From assembly GCF_004519405.1 (NCBI RefSeq), contig NZ_SGWI01000001.1, positions 1,550,001 through 1,614,000 on the forward strand: a DNA stretch of 64,000 nt, given 5' to 3'. This document shows, in pieces, positions 27,530 through 36,297 of the stretch (within the stretch, counting starts at the first letter, position 1; every line of letters starts with the position of its first letter). Position numbers and translations under genes: made by a program. The notes below the pieces were generated by a model. It did no database searches, had not been told where the DNA came from, and was given only the letters and a program-made list of their open reading frames with translations. This DNA comes from Pseudomonas sp. BCA17. Lineage in GTDB: Bacteria > Pseudomonadota > Gammaproteobacteria > Pseudomonadales > Pseudomonadaceae.

Positions 27530-28225
27530 CTAGAAAGGGAACAGCGGGCTAAGGAAGAAACGGTCGAACCAGCCCGGCTGACTCGCATCAGCAAACGAAC
27601 CCGTACCCGAGTAGGTAATGCGCGCATCGGCAATCCGCGTCGATGACACGGTGTTGTCGGTGGAAATATCATCGGCTCGCACCATACCCGCAATGCGCAC
27701 CAGCTCGTCACCGGTGTTGAGGGTCATCCATTTCTCACCCCGTATGGCAATGATGCCGTTGGGCAACACATCGGCCACGGTCACAGTGATCGAACCGGTC
27801 AAGCTGTTGCCCTGCCCCGCCGCACTCTTGCCGTTGGTGGCACGGTCACCGGAATAACCAGCGTTCAAGCTCAGGTCGCCACTGCCCAATGGGTTGTTGG
27901 TATTAGGCACACCACCGAACAAAGAGGTCAGGCCGATGCTGGTCTTGCTGGTCTTGCCCACCTGCGAGTTGGCGTTCTTGCTGGCCTGGGTCTTCTCGTT
28001 CAGGGTGATGGTGATGATGTCACCCACGCGGAACGCTTTGCGGTCGCTGTACAGGTTCTGTTCAAAACCGGCCTGGTAGATCGAGCCATTGTTGGCCGCC
28101 GCCGGTAACGGTGTACGTGGCAACACCGGCGCATAGTACGGGTCATTGGGTTTTGGCGTCGGGGCGACACAGCCCGCGAGCACGGCGATCCCACTCAATG
28201 CCAGAACAGAAACGTAGCGATTCAT
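27530..28225 (-). CDS. flgH: Flagellar L-ring lipoprotein FlgH
   Basis: FlgH is the outer-membrane ring protein. The 231-residue precursor has a lipoprotein signal with the lipobox LAGC (Cys19). The mature part carries the family segments [19 protein letters not shown] and [21 protein letters not shown], and ends in a Phe-rich tail. It starts with ATG at 28225, 53 bases after flgG. Confidence 0.97.
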   Translation of the reverse strand: MNRYVSVLALSGIAVLAGCVAPTPKPNDPYYAPVLPRTPLPAAANNGSIYQAGFEQNLYSDRKAFRVGDIITITLNEKTQASKNANSQVGKTSKTSIGLTSLFGGVPNTNNPLGSGDLSLNAGYSGDRATNGKSAAGQGNSLTGSITVTVADVLPNGIIAIRGEKWMTLNTGDELVRIAGMVRADDISTDNTVSSTRIADARITYSGTGSFADASQPGWFDRFFLSPLFPF

Positions 28226-28278
28226 GACCCTTACCTCACGGTGCTGCAGGCGCCCTCAAGAGCGCCCCATAGACTTGA

Positions 28279-29064
28279 TTACAGATTCTGCGTAACGAAC
28301 GAAAGCATCTTGTCGGCAGTGGAAATCACCTTGGAGTTCATCTCGTAGGCGCGCTGGGTGGTGATCATGTTGACCATCTCCTCAACGGTGCTGACGTTGG
28401 AGGTTTCCAGTGTGCTTTGCAGGGTGGTGCCAAAGCCGTTCAGGCCCGGAGTGCCGATTTGCGGCGCGCCGCTGGAAGCGGTTTCCAGGAACAGGTTGCC
28501 ACCTATGGCCTGCAAGCCGGCCGGGTTGATGAAGTCTGCGGTTTGCAGGTTGCCGATCACCTGCGACGCCGGGTTGCCGGCCACGGTGATGGACACGGTG
28601 CCGTCGTTGCCCACGGTGAAGGTCTTGGCATTGGCGGGAACCACCACGGCCGGCTCCAGCGCGAAACCGTTGGCGGTGACGATCTGGCCGTTGGAATCGA
28701 GGTGGAAGGTACCATCACGGGTGTAGGACGTGGTGCCGTCGGGCTGCAGGATCTGGAAGAACCCACGGCCGTTGATGGCCATATCCAGTGGCTGACCGGT
28801 TTGTTGCAGGTTACCGGCGTTGAAGTTCTTCTGGGTGCCCACGATCTGCACACCGGTACCCAGTTGCAGGCCCGACGGCAGTTCGCTGTCCTGGGTCGAT
28901 TGAGCACCCGGCTGGCGTTTGATCTGGTAGAGCAAGTCCTGGAACTCGGCGCGATCACGTTTGAAGCCCGTGGTCGACACGTTGGCCAGGTTGTTGGAAA
29001 TGGTGGTCAGGTTGGTGTCCTGGGCGGACAGACCTGTTTTGGCAACCCATAGAGCCGGAAGCAT
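28279..29064 (-). CDS. flgG: Flagellar distal rod protein FlgG
   Basis: FlgG is the distal rod subunit, 261 residues, the standard size. It opens with LWVAKTGLSAQDTNLTTISN and the ANVSTTGFKRD rod signature and ends with EEMVNMITTQRAYEMNSKVISTADKML, the conserved C-terminal helix. It lies between flgF and flgH. Confidence 0.98.
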   Translation of the reverse strand: MLPALWVAKTGLSAQDTNLTTISNNLANVSTTGFKRDRAEFQDLLYQIKRQPGAQSTQDSELPSGLQLGTGVQIVGTQKNFNAGNLQQTGQPLDMAINGRGFFQILQPDGTTSYTRDGTFHLDSNGQIVTANGFALEPAVVVPANAKTFTVGNDGTVSITVAGNPASQVIGNLQTADFINPAGLQAIGGNLFLETASSGAPQIGTPGLNGFGTTLQSTLETSNVSTVEEMVNMITTQRAYEMNSKVISTADKMLSFVTQNL

Positions 29065-29132
29065 GTTGTTCTCCTTCGTGCGCCTGTTTGTTGGCGCCGC
29101 GTTGCAAAATTAGTCGTCGGTCGTCGCCGGCT

Positions 29133-29873
29133 TCAGCTCATCGACAGAACGCGAGTCATGGCCTGATCGTCTTCCTTGGCGCTGTTCATCATCTTGATGT
29201 GCAGCTCGAACTGTTTGGAAAGCGCCAGAACCGAGGTCATTTCTTCCACCGCATTGACGTTGCTCGCCTGCAAAAAGCCCGAGGTCAGCCTGACGTTCGC
29301 GTCGGCCTGGGCCGGCTTGCCGTCTTTGGTGTGGATGGTGCCATCGAGGGTTTTGGTCATGTTCTTGAGGTCGGGATGAACCAGCTTGATACGGTCCACT
29401 TCGGCCATCACTCGCGGGCCTTCGCCCATGGCACGGATGCTGATGGTGCCATCAGCGCCTACTTCGATTTTCTGCTGGGGCGGCACGGCAATCGGGCCAC
29501 CGTTGCCCATGATCGGCATACCGTTGCCGGCACGCAGCACGCCCAGCGCATCCACATTCATGCTGGCGCTGCGCACGTAGGCTTCGCCGCCGTCCGGAGT
29601 TTGCACGGCCATCCAGCCGTCGCCGCTGACGGCCACATCCAGGTCGCGGCCGGTTTCAATCATGGCGCCCGGGGAAAAGTCGGTGGCAGGTCGCTCAGTC
29701 AATGCGAACGCCCGCGCGGGAAAGCTGTCACCGAACACCGGCATCGAACGCGCCTGCTCCAGGTCACGCTGGAAACCGTTGGTGGAAATGTTCGCCAAGT
29801 TGTTGGCATGGGCCTTCTGCGCCAGTGCATTCTGGCTGGCGCCGGTCATTGCCACATAAAGGTACTTGTCCAC
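29133..29873 (-). CDS. flgF: Flagellar proximal rod protein FlgF
   Basis: FlgF is a proximal rod subunit. The start is GTG at 29873, giving a 246-residue protein beginning MDKYLYVAMTGASQ, which matches the family; the AAAGAG upstream is the ribosome site. The rod signature ANNLANISTNGFQRDLE and the C-terminal EEMTSVLALSKQFELHIKMM helix are present. It is the first flagellar gene at this end of the cluster. In many pseudomonads flgBCDE come directly before flgF, but here the sequence upstream leads to a sigma54-type promoter, a REP doublet and phhR. Confidence 0.96.
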   Translation of the reverse strand: MDKYLYVAMTGASQNALAQKAHANNLANISTNGFQRDLEQARSMPVFGDSFPARAFALTERPATDFSPGAMIETGRDLDVAVSGDGWMAVQTPDGGEAYVRSASMNVDALGVLRAGNGMPIMGNGGPIAVPPQQKIEVGADGTISIRAMGEGPRVMAEVDRIKLVHPDLKNMTKTLDGTIHTKDGKPAQADANVRLTSGFLQASNVNAVEEMTSVLALSKQFELHIKMMNSAKEDDQAMTRVLSMS

Positions 29874-29930
29874 GCTCTTTCCTCTTTCTGACGGACGCTT
29901 GCCGCCCACCGCTGTACTGAGGAGGCTTAA

Positions 29931-29945
29931 GCAATTTGCGAACCA
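29931..29945 (-). promoter_or_regulatory. Sigma54-type promoter of flgF
   Basis: On the minus strand TGGTTCG-CAAA-TTGC has the invariant GG (29944-29943) and GC (29932-29931) 10 bases apart; the -24 block has two changes from TGGCACG. Its distance to the GTG start, 58 bases from the GC, fits the other flagellar promoters here. The region 29874-30203 holds nothing else but the REP doublet. Confidence 0.7.
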
Positions 29946-30092
29946 ACTTTTAAAAAGAACAGAAAGTCCAGGCGGGGCGGGGGTTTTCCGGGGGGACTTG
30001 AAAATTCAAGGTCAGGAAATAGTCGAAAAAACGGCGGACTACTGCCGCCCGCGGCAAACCCCAGCTTGCCTGATGCCGCCGGCTAAGATCTT

Positions 30093-30193
30093 CTGTAGGA
30101 GCGAGCTTGCTCGCGAAAAACGTCAGCGATAACGCGTGCTGCCTGAATGAACGTGGTGCCTTTGGGTTTTTCGCGAGCAAGCTCGCGCCTGCA
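30093..30193. repeat. REP doublet (REPIN), copy 2
   Basis: Inverted REP units at 30093-30121 and 30166-30193 share the core GCGAGCTTGCTCGCGAAAAA with copy 1 at 2837-2940. The spacer begins GTCAGCGATAACGCG and is related to that of copy 1. It lies between the ends of the phhR unit and the flgF promoter. Confidence 0.85.
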
Positions 30194-30203
30194 CACGGTG
30201 GCA

Positions 30204-31760
30204 TCAGGACTTGAGGATTGCGTAATCGCGCAATTTATTGGCGATGGTGGTGTGGGACACGCCCAACCGCTTGCCCAATTGCCGACTGCTGGGGTGCTCG
30301 GCATACAGGCTTTCCAACACCGCTTTCTCGAACCGCCCGACAATCTCCTCCAAGCCGCCCTCTAGGGAAAAATCGCCAAGCGGCTGACGCACGCCGTAGT
30401 CCGGCAAACGAATGTGTTCGGCTTTGACCGTGCCGCCCTCGCACAACGACACCGCCTGGAACAGCACGTTTTCCAACTGACGCACATTGCCTGGCCAATG
30501 GTAGTGACTCAGACGATCCATCGCGGCGGGGGCCAGCTTGGGCAAGGGGCAACCGATCTGCCGGCTGGCCTGATCGAGGAAGTGATCAACCAACGGCGCC
30601 AGGCCGTCGAGGCATTCGCGCAGCGGTGGAATGTGCAGGGACAGCACGTTGAGACGGTGGTAAAGGTCCTGGCGGAATTCGCCACGGGCACACAGCTCGG
30701 ACAAGTCCAGTTGGGTGGCGCAGATCACGCGTACATCCAGGTACACCTCTTCATCACTGCCTACGCGGCGGAAGCAACCGTCCTGCAGAAACCGCAGCAG
30801 TTTCACCTGCAAGCGCGCACTCATTTCCCCCACCCCATCGAGAAACAGCGTGCCGCCCGCGGTCAGTTCCAACAGCCCCAGCTTACCTTCGGCCCGTGCG
30901 CCTTCAAACGCGCCAGGGCCGTAGCCGAACAGTTCGGTCTCGGCCATCGACTCCGGCAGGCCTGCGCAGTTGAGCGCCATCAGCGGCGACTGACCACGCG
31001 GGCTGGCCAGGTGACAAGCACGGGCGAGCAGCTCTTTACCGGTGCCGGTTTCCCCTTCTATTAATAGAGGCGCATCCAACGGTGCCATGCGCCGGGCTTC
31101 ACGCACTACAGCCGCCATGACCTTGGAGCTTTGGAAAATACTGTCGAAGCCGCGCAGTTCCTGCTTGCGCACGTTGTAGATACGCTCACCGACACGGTCG
31201 GCGCGGTGCAAGGTCAACACCGCGCCGGCCATGGCCTCGCTGTCATCATGCTCGGACGATTGCAGCGGCGCGATGTCCGCCAGAAACACGTCGCCCTTGA
31301 CCTTGACCCGCAGGCCGTTGATCCGCGACTTGCTGGCGCGCACCAACTCCGGCAAATCGAAGTCTTCGGCGTAACGCGACAACGGTATGCCCGGTACCTC
31401 GTCCACCCGCACCCCGAGCAACTGCGCAGCGGCGCGGTTGGCGGCGACGATGGAGCCGCCCATGTCGATCGACAACACCGGAAACTCAAGGGCACCGAGC
31501 AGCGCATTGAGCTCCATGTGCCGCCGCTCGCTGGGCATCAGCCCAACCCGCTTGACGCCAAACACCCCGGCAATCGCTTCGAATTGGGGACGCAGCGCCT
31601 GGAACTGCATGTTCACCAGGTTCGGGCAAAACAGATAAATCGCGTTGCCCTGCTCACCGCCGACCTCGCCCTTAGCGACGTTGACGCCGTACTCCACCAG
31701 CAGGTTGAGAATGTCCCGCAGAATGCCGATACGGTTTTGGCAGTGCACTTTGATACGCAT
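30204..31760 (-). CDS. phhR: Aromatic amino acid regulator PhhR (TyrR family)
   Basis: PhhR activates phhABC in the presence of phenylalanine or tyrosine. The protein has 518 residues from ATG at 31760, the same size as in P. aeruginosa. Domains: an ACT domain (MRIKVHCQNRIGILRDIL, 1-75), a PAS domain (about 80-180), an AAA+ domain with Walker A GETGTGKE, and a C-terminal TyrR-type helix-turn-helix (RQLGKRLGVSHTTIANKLRDY). The GAFTGA loop is replaced by GAFEGA, as expected for TyrR-like proteins. It is divergent from phhA across a 257-base gap. Confidence 0.96.
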   Translation of the reverse strand: MRIKVHCQNRIGILRDILNLLVEYGVNVAKGEVGGEQGNAIYLFCPNLVNMQFQALRPQFEAIAGVFGVKRVGLMPSERRHMELNALLGALEFPVLSIDMGGSIVAANRAAAQLLGVRVDEVPGIPLSRYAEDFDLPELVRASKSRINGLRVKVKGDVFLADIAPLQSSEHDDSEAMAGAVLTLHRADRVGERIYNVRKQELRGFDSIFQSSKVMAAVVREARRMAPLDAPLLIEGETGTGKELLARACHLASPRGQSPLMALNCAGLPESMAETELFGYGPGAFEGARAEGKLGLLELTAGGTLFLDGVGEMSARLQVKLLRFLQDGCFRRVGSDEEVYLDVRVICATQLDLSELCARGEFRQDLYHRLNVLSLHIPPLRECLDGLAPLVDHFLDQASRQIGCPLPKLAPAAMDRLSHYHWPGNVRQLENVLFQAVSLCEGGTVKAEHIRLPDYGVRQPLGDFSLEGGLEEIVGRFEKAVLESLYAEHPSSRQLGKRLGVSHTTIANKLRDYAILKS

Positions 31761-31880
31761 GAAAAGGCCCGAAAAGTGGGAAGGCGCCGCGTCTTTTTGT
31801 CGCTCGGCGTAGATAGTCGTCAAGATTATGTGACAGCTTGCGCGCATTTCACAGCCCAGCGTACAGATTGGCCTTACAGG

Positions 31881-31898
31881 CGTAACGAATACTTTACG
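31881..31898. promoter_or_regulatory. PhhR/TyrR-type box between phhR and phhA
   Basis: CGTAAC-GAATAC-TTTACG resembles the TyrR box TGTAAA-N6-TTTACA: GTAA and TTAC arms with the right 6-base spacer. It lies 120 bases before phhR and 120 bases before phhA. A weaker half-site, CTTACAGGCGTAA, overlaps its left side. I saw no convincing sigma54 element next to it. Confidence 0.6.
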
Positions 31899-32017
31899 AA
31901 AACCAGTATATTTTCCTACACACTACCGCTGGAGGTAGATGGAATCCGGCGCGCATCGGGTTATCAATAAGCTCATCGCAGGACATAACAAGAACGAATG
32001 CCTAGCAGGAGAGCCGT

Positions 32018-32809
32018 ATGAAGCAGACGCAATACGTGGCCCGCGAGCCCGATGCGCAAGGTTTTATCCACTACCCGCCGGAAGAACACGCGGTGTGGAA
32101 TACCCTGATCACACGCCAGTTGAAAGTGATCGAGGGCCGCGCCTGCCAGGAATACCTGGACGGCATCGACAAGCTCGGCCTGCCGCTGGATAGGATCCCG
32201 CAACTGGGTGAGATCAATACCGTGCTGGCCGAAACCACCGGCTGGCAAGTTGCACGCGTGCCGGCCTTGATCCCCTTCCAGACCTTCTTCGAACTGCTCG
32301 CCAGCAAGCAGTTTCCGGTCGCGACCTTTATTCGTACCCGCGAAGAACTGGACTACCTGCAAGAGCCGGATATTTTCCACGAGATCTTCGGCCACTGCCC
32401 GCTGCTGACCAACCCTTGGTTCGCCGAATTCACCCACACCTACGGCAAGCTCGGCCTGGCGGCCACCAAAGAGCAACGGGTGTACCTGGCGCGCTTGTAT
32501 TGGATGACCATTGAGTTCGGCCTGGTGGACACGCCCCAAGGTCGGCGCATCTACGGTGGCGGCATTCTGTCTTCGCCCAAGGAGACGGTATACAGCCTGT
32601 CGGACGAGCCCGAGCATCAAGCCTTCGACCCGCTGGAAGCCATGCGCACACCGTACCGTATCGACATCCTGCAACCGCTGTATTTTGTGCTCCCCGAACT
32701 CAAGCGCCTGTTCGAAGTAGCGCAGGAAGACATCATGGGCATGGTTGAACGAGGGATGCAGCTTGGCTTGCACGCGCCGAAATTTCCTCCCAAACCAAAG
32801 GCTGCTTGA
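32018..32809 (+). CDS. phhA: Phenylalanine 4-hydroxylase
   Basis: PhhA converts phenylalanine to tyrosine using tetrahydropterin and O2. The 263-residue monomeric bacterial form has the iron ligands His121 and His126 in FHEIFGHCPLL and Glu166 in WMTIEFGLV. An AGGAGA site stands before the ATG. It opens the phhABC operon, which carries Phe to 4-hydroxyphenylpyruvate. Confidence 0.98.
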   Translation: MKQTQYVAREPDAQGFIHYPPEEHAVWNTLITRQLKVIEGRACQEYLDGIDKLGLPLDRIPQLGEINTVLAETTGWQVARVPALIPFQTFFELLASKQFPVATFIRTREELDYLQEPDIFHEIFGHCPLLTNPWFAEFTHTYGKLGLAATKEQRVYLARLYWMTIEFGLVDTPQGRRIYGGGILSSPKETVYSLSDEPEHQAFDPLEAMRTPYRIDILQPLYFVLPELKRLFEVAQEDIMGMVERGMQLGLHAPKFPPKPKAA

Positions 32810-32823
32810 ACCGTGCCTTTTTA

Positions 32824-32848
32824 GGCCAGGTGAGTCTGTTCCCTGGCC
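32824..32848 (+). other. Stem-loop in the phhA-phhB gap
   Basis: GGCCAG and CTGGCC pair across a 13-base loop, 15 bases after the phhA stop, with TTTTT just before it but none directly after. It may stabilise the phhA message end or partly terminate; the 104-base gap contains no other signal except the phhB ribosome region. Confidence 0.35.
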
Positions 32849-32913
32849 ACGCGTTGCTTTAGGGTGACGCCACTGACGACCGTTTTTTTCAAACTCGAAT
32901 TCAGGACACTTAC

Positions 32914-33270
32914 ATGACCACCTTGAACCAAGCCCACTGCGAAGCCTGCCGCGCCGACGCCCCGCAAGTCAGCGATGAAGAGCTGCCGGTACTGATCAAG
33001 CAGATCCCCGACTGGAACATCGAAGTGCGCGACGGTGTGATGCAGCTGGAAAAGGTTTTCCTGTTCAAAAACTTCAAATTCGCCCTGGCCTTTACCAATG
33101 CCATGGGTGAAATCTCCGAAGCTGAAGGCCATCACCCAGGCCTGCTCACCGAATGGGGCAAAGTCACCGTGACCTGGTGGAGCCACTCCATCAAGGGCCT
33201 GCACCGCAACGACTTCATCATGGCCGCACGCACTGACGAAGTGGCCAAGACCGCCGAGGGCCGCAAGTAA
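32914..33270 (+). CDS. phhB: Pterin-4-alpha-carbinolamine dehydratase
   Basis: PhhB recycles the pterin cofactor of PhhA by dehydrating the 4a-carbinolamine. The 118-residue protein has the family motif EAEGHHPGL with its two active-site His, followed by a Trp and Lys-rich end ([20 protein letters not shown]). Its stop overlaps the phhC start (TAATG). Confidence 0.97.
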   Translation: MTTLNQAHCEACRADAPQVSDEELPVLIKQIPDWNIEVRDGVMQLEKVFLFKNFKFALAFTNAMGEISEAEGHHPGLLTEWGKVTVTWWSHSIKGLHRNDFIMAARTDEVAKTAEGRK

Positions 33271-34463
33271 TGCACTTCGATGCGATTGGCCGCGTGCCCG
33301 GCGACCCGATCCTGGGACTGATGGATCTGTACGCCCAGGACACCCACCCGAACAAGTTCGATCTGGGCGTGGGCGTCTATAAGGACGACCAGGGCCTGAC
33401 GCCGATTCCGCACTCGGTAAAACTGGCCGAGCAACGCCTGGTGGACACACAGACCACCAAAACCTACATCGGCGGTCACGGTGATGTCGCGTTCGGCAGG
33501 TTGATCAGTGAACTGGTGCTTGGCCCCGATTCGACGCTGATCCGCGAACACCGTGCCGGGGCCACGCAGACCCCAGGCGGCACCGGCGCCCTGCGCCTGA
33601 GCGCCGACTTTATCGCCCAAGCCCTGCCCGGCCGCGGCGTGTGGCTGAGCAACCCGACCTGGCCGATCCACGAAACCCTCTTCGCCAAGGCCGGGCTCAA
33701 GGTCAGCCATTACCCCTATGTGGGAACGGACAATCGCCTGGATGTGCAGGCAATGCTCGCCACCCTGTCTACCGTGCCGATGGGCGATGTGGTGCTGCTG
33801 CACGCCTGCTGCCACAACCCGACCGGTTTCGACCTGTCCCAGGATGATTGGCGCCAGGTGCTGCAAATCGTGCGCGAGCGCCAGTTGCTGCCGTTGATCG
33901 ACTTCGCCTACCAGGGCTTTGGCGACGGCCTGGAACAGGACGCCTGGGCAGTACGACTGTTTGCCGCCGAGCTGCCCGAGGTGCTGATCACCAGTTCCTG
34001 TTCGAAGAACTTCGGCCTGTATCGCGACCGCGTCGGCGCGTTGATCGTGTGCGCGGCGGATGCCGAGAAGCTCACGGACGTGCGCAGCCAACTGGCGAAT
34101 ATCGCGCGCAATCTGTGGTCGACGCCACCGGATCATGGTGCGGCAGTGGTCGCGACCATCCTGGGTGATGCCGAACTCAAGAAGGTGTGGAGCGGCGAGG
34201 TCGAAGCCATGCGCTCGCGGATCGCGCAATTGCGCGCAGGCCTGGTAGAGGCGTTGGCGCCCCATGGCCTGGCCGAACGGTTTGCGCATATTGGCGCCCA
34301 GCGCGGGATGTTTTCCTACACGGGCTTGAATGCCGAACAGGTAAAGCAATTGCGCGAGAAACACAGCGTTTACATGGTGAGTTCGGGGCGAGCCAGCGTT
34401 GCCGGGATTGATGCAACACGCCTGGCGCTCCTGGCCGAAGCCATCGCCGACGTCTCCAACTGA
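33270..34463 (+). CDS. phhC: Aromatic amino acid aminotransferase
   Basis: PhhC transaminates tyrosine and phenylalanine to their 2-oxo acids. It is a class I fold PLP enzyme of 397 residues. Lys246 in SSCSKNFGLYRDRVG binds PLP; Asn183 (CCHNPTGFD), Asp211 and Tyr214 (DFAYQG) hold the cofactor. The start overlaps the phhB stop by one base, indicating coupling. It closes the operon. Aspartate aminotransferase activity cannot be excluded from sequence alone. Confidence 0.95.
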   Translation: MHFDAIGRVPGDPILGLMDLYAQDTHPNKFDLGVGVYKDDQGLTPIPHSVKLAEQRLVDTQTTKTYIGGHGDVAFGRLISELVLGPDSTLIREHRAGATQTPGGTGALRLSADFIAQALPGRGVWLSNPTWPIHETLFAKAGLKVSHYPYVGTDNRLDVQAMLATLSTVPMGDVVLLHACCHNPTGFDLSQDDWRQVLQIVRERQLLPLIDFAYQGFGDGLEQDAWAVRLFAAELPEVLITSSCSKNFGLYRDRVGALIVCAADAEKLTDVRSQLANIARNLWSTPPDHGAAVVATILGDAELKKVWSGEVEAMRSRIAQLRAGLVEALAPHGLAERFAHIGAQRGMFSYTGLNAEQVKQLREKHSVYMVSSGRASVAGIDATRLALLAEAIADVSN

Positions 34464-34501
34464 CGATACCGAATCAAAACGATGGGAGCGGGCACTACCT
34501 T

Positions 34502-35311
34502 TCAGCCCGCGACCATTTCCGCTTTCAGCAGTGCCTCTTTCGCCTGCGCATCCGCCAGCCGATACAACTCGATACTTCCATCCCAGTGCTCGATCAACGC
34601 CGTGCACGACTCCACCCAGTCCCCGCAGTTGAGGTAATCCACCTCGCCCACCTTGCGAATCTCGGCATGGTGAATATGCCCGCACACCACGCCATGCAGC
34701 TCGCGCCGGGTGACTTCATGGGCAATCGCTTCTTCGAAATCGCTGATAAAGCTCACCGCCGTCTTGACCTTATGCTTGAGGTACGCCGACAACGACCAGT
34801 AGCCATAGCCATACCGGGCACGCCAGTGGTTGAGCCAGCGGTTCAGGGTGAGGGTAAATTCGTAGGCCGAGTCGCCGAGGAACGCCAGCCAGCGGTGGTA
34901 GCGGGTGATTACGTCAAACTGATCACCGTGGATCACCAGTAGGTGACGGCCATCAGCGGTGACATGCACTGCTTCATCCACCAACTGGATATTGCCCAGG
35001 ATCAGCTTGGAATAGCGACGCAGGAATTCGTCGTGGTTGCCGGTGACATAAATCACCTCGGTGCCGCGCTTGGCCATGGTCAGCAAGCGACGGATCACGT
35101 TGGTGTGGGCCTGGGGCCAATACATGCCACCGCGCATTTTCCAGCCGTCGATGATGTCGCCAACCAGATACACCTTGTCAGCGTGATACCCCTTGAGGAA
35201 CTGCGACAGGTGTTCCGCCTGGCAATCCCGGGTGCCCAGGTGCACGTCGGAAATCCACAGGGTACGAACCCGTTGTTTGCGGCTGGGCTTGGCGGACTCG
35301 GCACTGGTCAT
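34502..35311 (-). CDS. LpxH-like UDP-2,3-diacylglucosamine pyrophosphatase / metallophosphoesterase
   Basis: A calcineurin-type phosphoesterase of 269 residues. The metal-binding motifs are in order: DVHLG, GDIIDG, GNHDE, HGDQFD and GHIHHAE. It is longer than classical LpxH and has the WISDVHLGTRDCQAEHL pattern of the second, LpxH2-like group in pseudomonads, whose role in lipid A synthesis is doubtful. It converges on phhC and has no operon partner. Confidence 0.85.
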   Translation of the reverse strand: MTSAESAKPSRKQRVRTLWISDVHLGTRDCQAEHLSQFLKGYHADKVYLVGDIIDGWKMRGGMYWPQAHTNVIRRLLTMAKRGTEVIYVTGNHDEFLRRYSKLILGNIQLVDEAVHVTADGRHLLVIHGDQFDVITRYHRWLAFLGDSAYEFTLTLNRWLNHWRARYGYGYWSLSAYLKHKVKTAVSFISDFEEAIAHEVTRRELHGVVCGHIHHAEIRKVGEVDYLNCGDWVESCTALIEHWDGSIELYRLADAQAKEALLKAEMVAG

Positions 35312-35448
35312 GGGCTTCCCTCGACGGTGTTTTCGCGAGCTTGCGCCCTGGCGATTAATAGCCCATGACAGCTTTGCGTCAATCTGATGACAGCGCCAGG
35401 TAACTGCGAAGCGTTGTAGACTGCGGGCTTGTTGCCCTGGAGACCGCG

Positions 35449-36198
35449 ATGAGACCGACCCTCACGCTGCGCCACTACCTCGAAGCGCCCCTTGCCCATA
35501 GCCATGATCATGCGCAGTTGGTGTTCGGCCTGTCCGGGCATCTGGACCTGGAAGTGGATGGCCGTGGCAGCCAGGTGCGCGAAAGCAGCGTGATGATACT
35601 GCCCTTCAACACCCATCACGCCTGCGTCAGTCGCGATGGCAGCCACTGCCTGGTGCTGGATGTGCCCACCGAACACTGGCTGCGGCAATCCTTGGGCGAA
35701 CACGCCGATGCCAGCCGCCGCCTGCTGGATCAACCCATGCGCCTGGCGCTGGACGCACGGCAACACCAGTTGGTTCAATGGCTGGCCCACAGCCCGGTGG
35801 ATGACCCGTTGATCGTCCAGCAAGGTGCAGTGTTGCTGCTCGCCTGCCTCAATCATTGCCAGGACCAGCCATTGCCTGGCCGACGCCTGCCGTATGCCGC
35901 GTTCAATGCGCATATCGAACGGCACGTCGCGCATCCTTTGCAAGTAGCGGACCTTGCGCAGATCGCAGGCCTGTCAGCCGCGCGCCTGCATGCGCGCTTC
36001 ATGGCCGAATGCGGGCAGACGCCCATGGACTACATCCGCAGCCACCGCCTGCGGATGGCCTTGAAGCTGCTGCGCGAGACCGCCTTGCCCATCGGTGAAA
36101 TCGCTGACCGCGTCGGTTACAGCTCACAAAGCGCATTTGCCGCCGCGATGCTACGGGAGTTCGGCGCATCCCCTGGGATGTTGCGTCGCTCAACGTAG
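35449..36198 (+). CDS. AraC family transcriptional regulator
   Basis: A 249-residue regulator with an N-terminal cupin-like sensing domain (HDHAQLVFGLSGHLDLEVDG) and a C-terminal double helix-turn-helix (QVADLAQIAGLSAARLHARF... and LPIGEIADRVGYSSQSAFAAAM). It precedes an EamA-type transporter on the same strand by about 100 bases. Such pairs often control export of an amino acid or metabolite; the ligand is unknown. Confidence 0.9.
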   Translation: MRPTLTLRHYLEAPLAHSHDHAQLVFGLSGHLDLEVDGRGSQVRESSVMILPFNTHHACVSRDGSHCLVLDVPTEHWLRQSLGEHADASRRLLDQPMRLALDARQHQLVQWLAHSPVDDPLIVQQGAVLLLACLNHCQDQPLPGRRLPYAAFNAHIERHVAHPLQVADLAQIAGLSAARLHARFMAECGQTPMDYIRSHRLRMALKLLRETALPIGEIADRVGYSSQSAFAAAMLREFGASPGMLRRST

Positions 36199-36205
36199 GA
36201 AGAGC

Positions 36206-36225
36206 CTCGCGATAAAAATCGCGAG
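36206..36225 (+). other. Perfect 8-bp hairpin after the AraC gene
   Basis: CTCGCGAT-AAAA-ATCGCGAG lies 7 bases after the regulator stop. It lacks a U tract. It might separate the regulator and transporter transcripts or be a fragment of a REP-like repeat. Confidence 0.45.
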
Positions 36226-36297
36226 CCGCACGACAGACGCCCTCCTCTGCAACCCTCTAGACTGCGTTTCTGTTACCCGTTGGTTCAAAGGATCGCA

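Noticed and set aside
25327-27646. Overlapping plus-strand frames of 408 and 488 codons across flgJ, flgI and flgH
   Set aside because: Shadows of three certain flagellar genes.
33132-34685. 517-codon open frame opposite phhB-phhC
   Set aside because: Covers parts of three genes on the opposite strand and resembles no protein.
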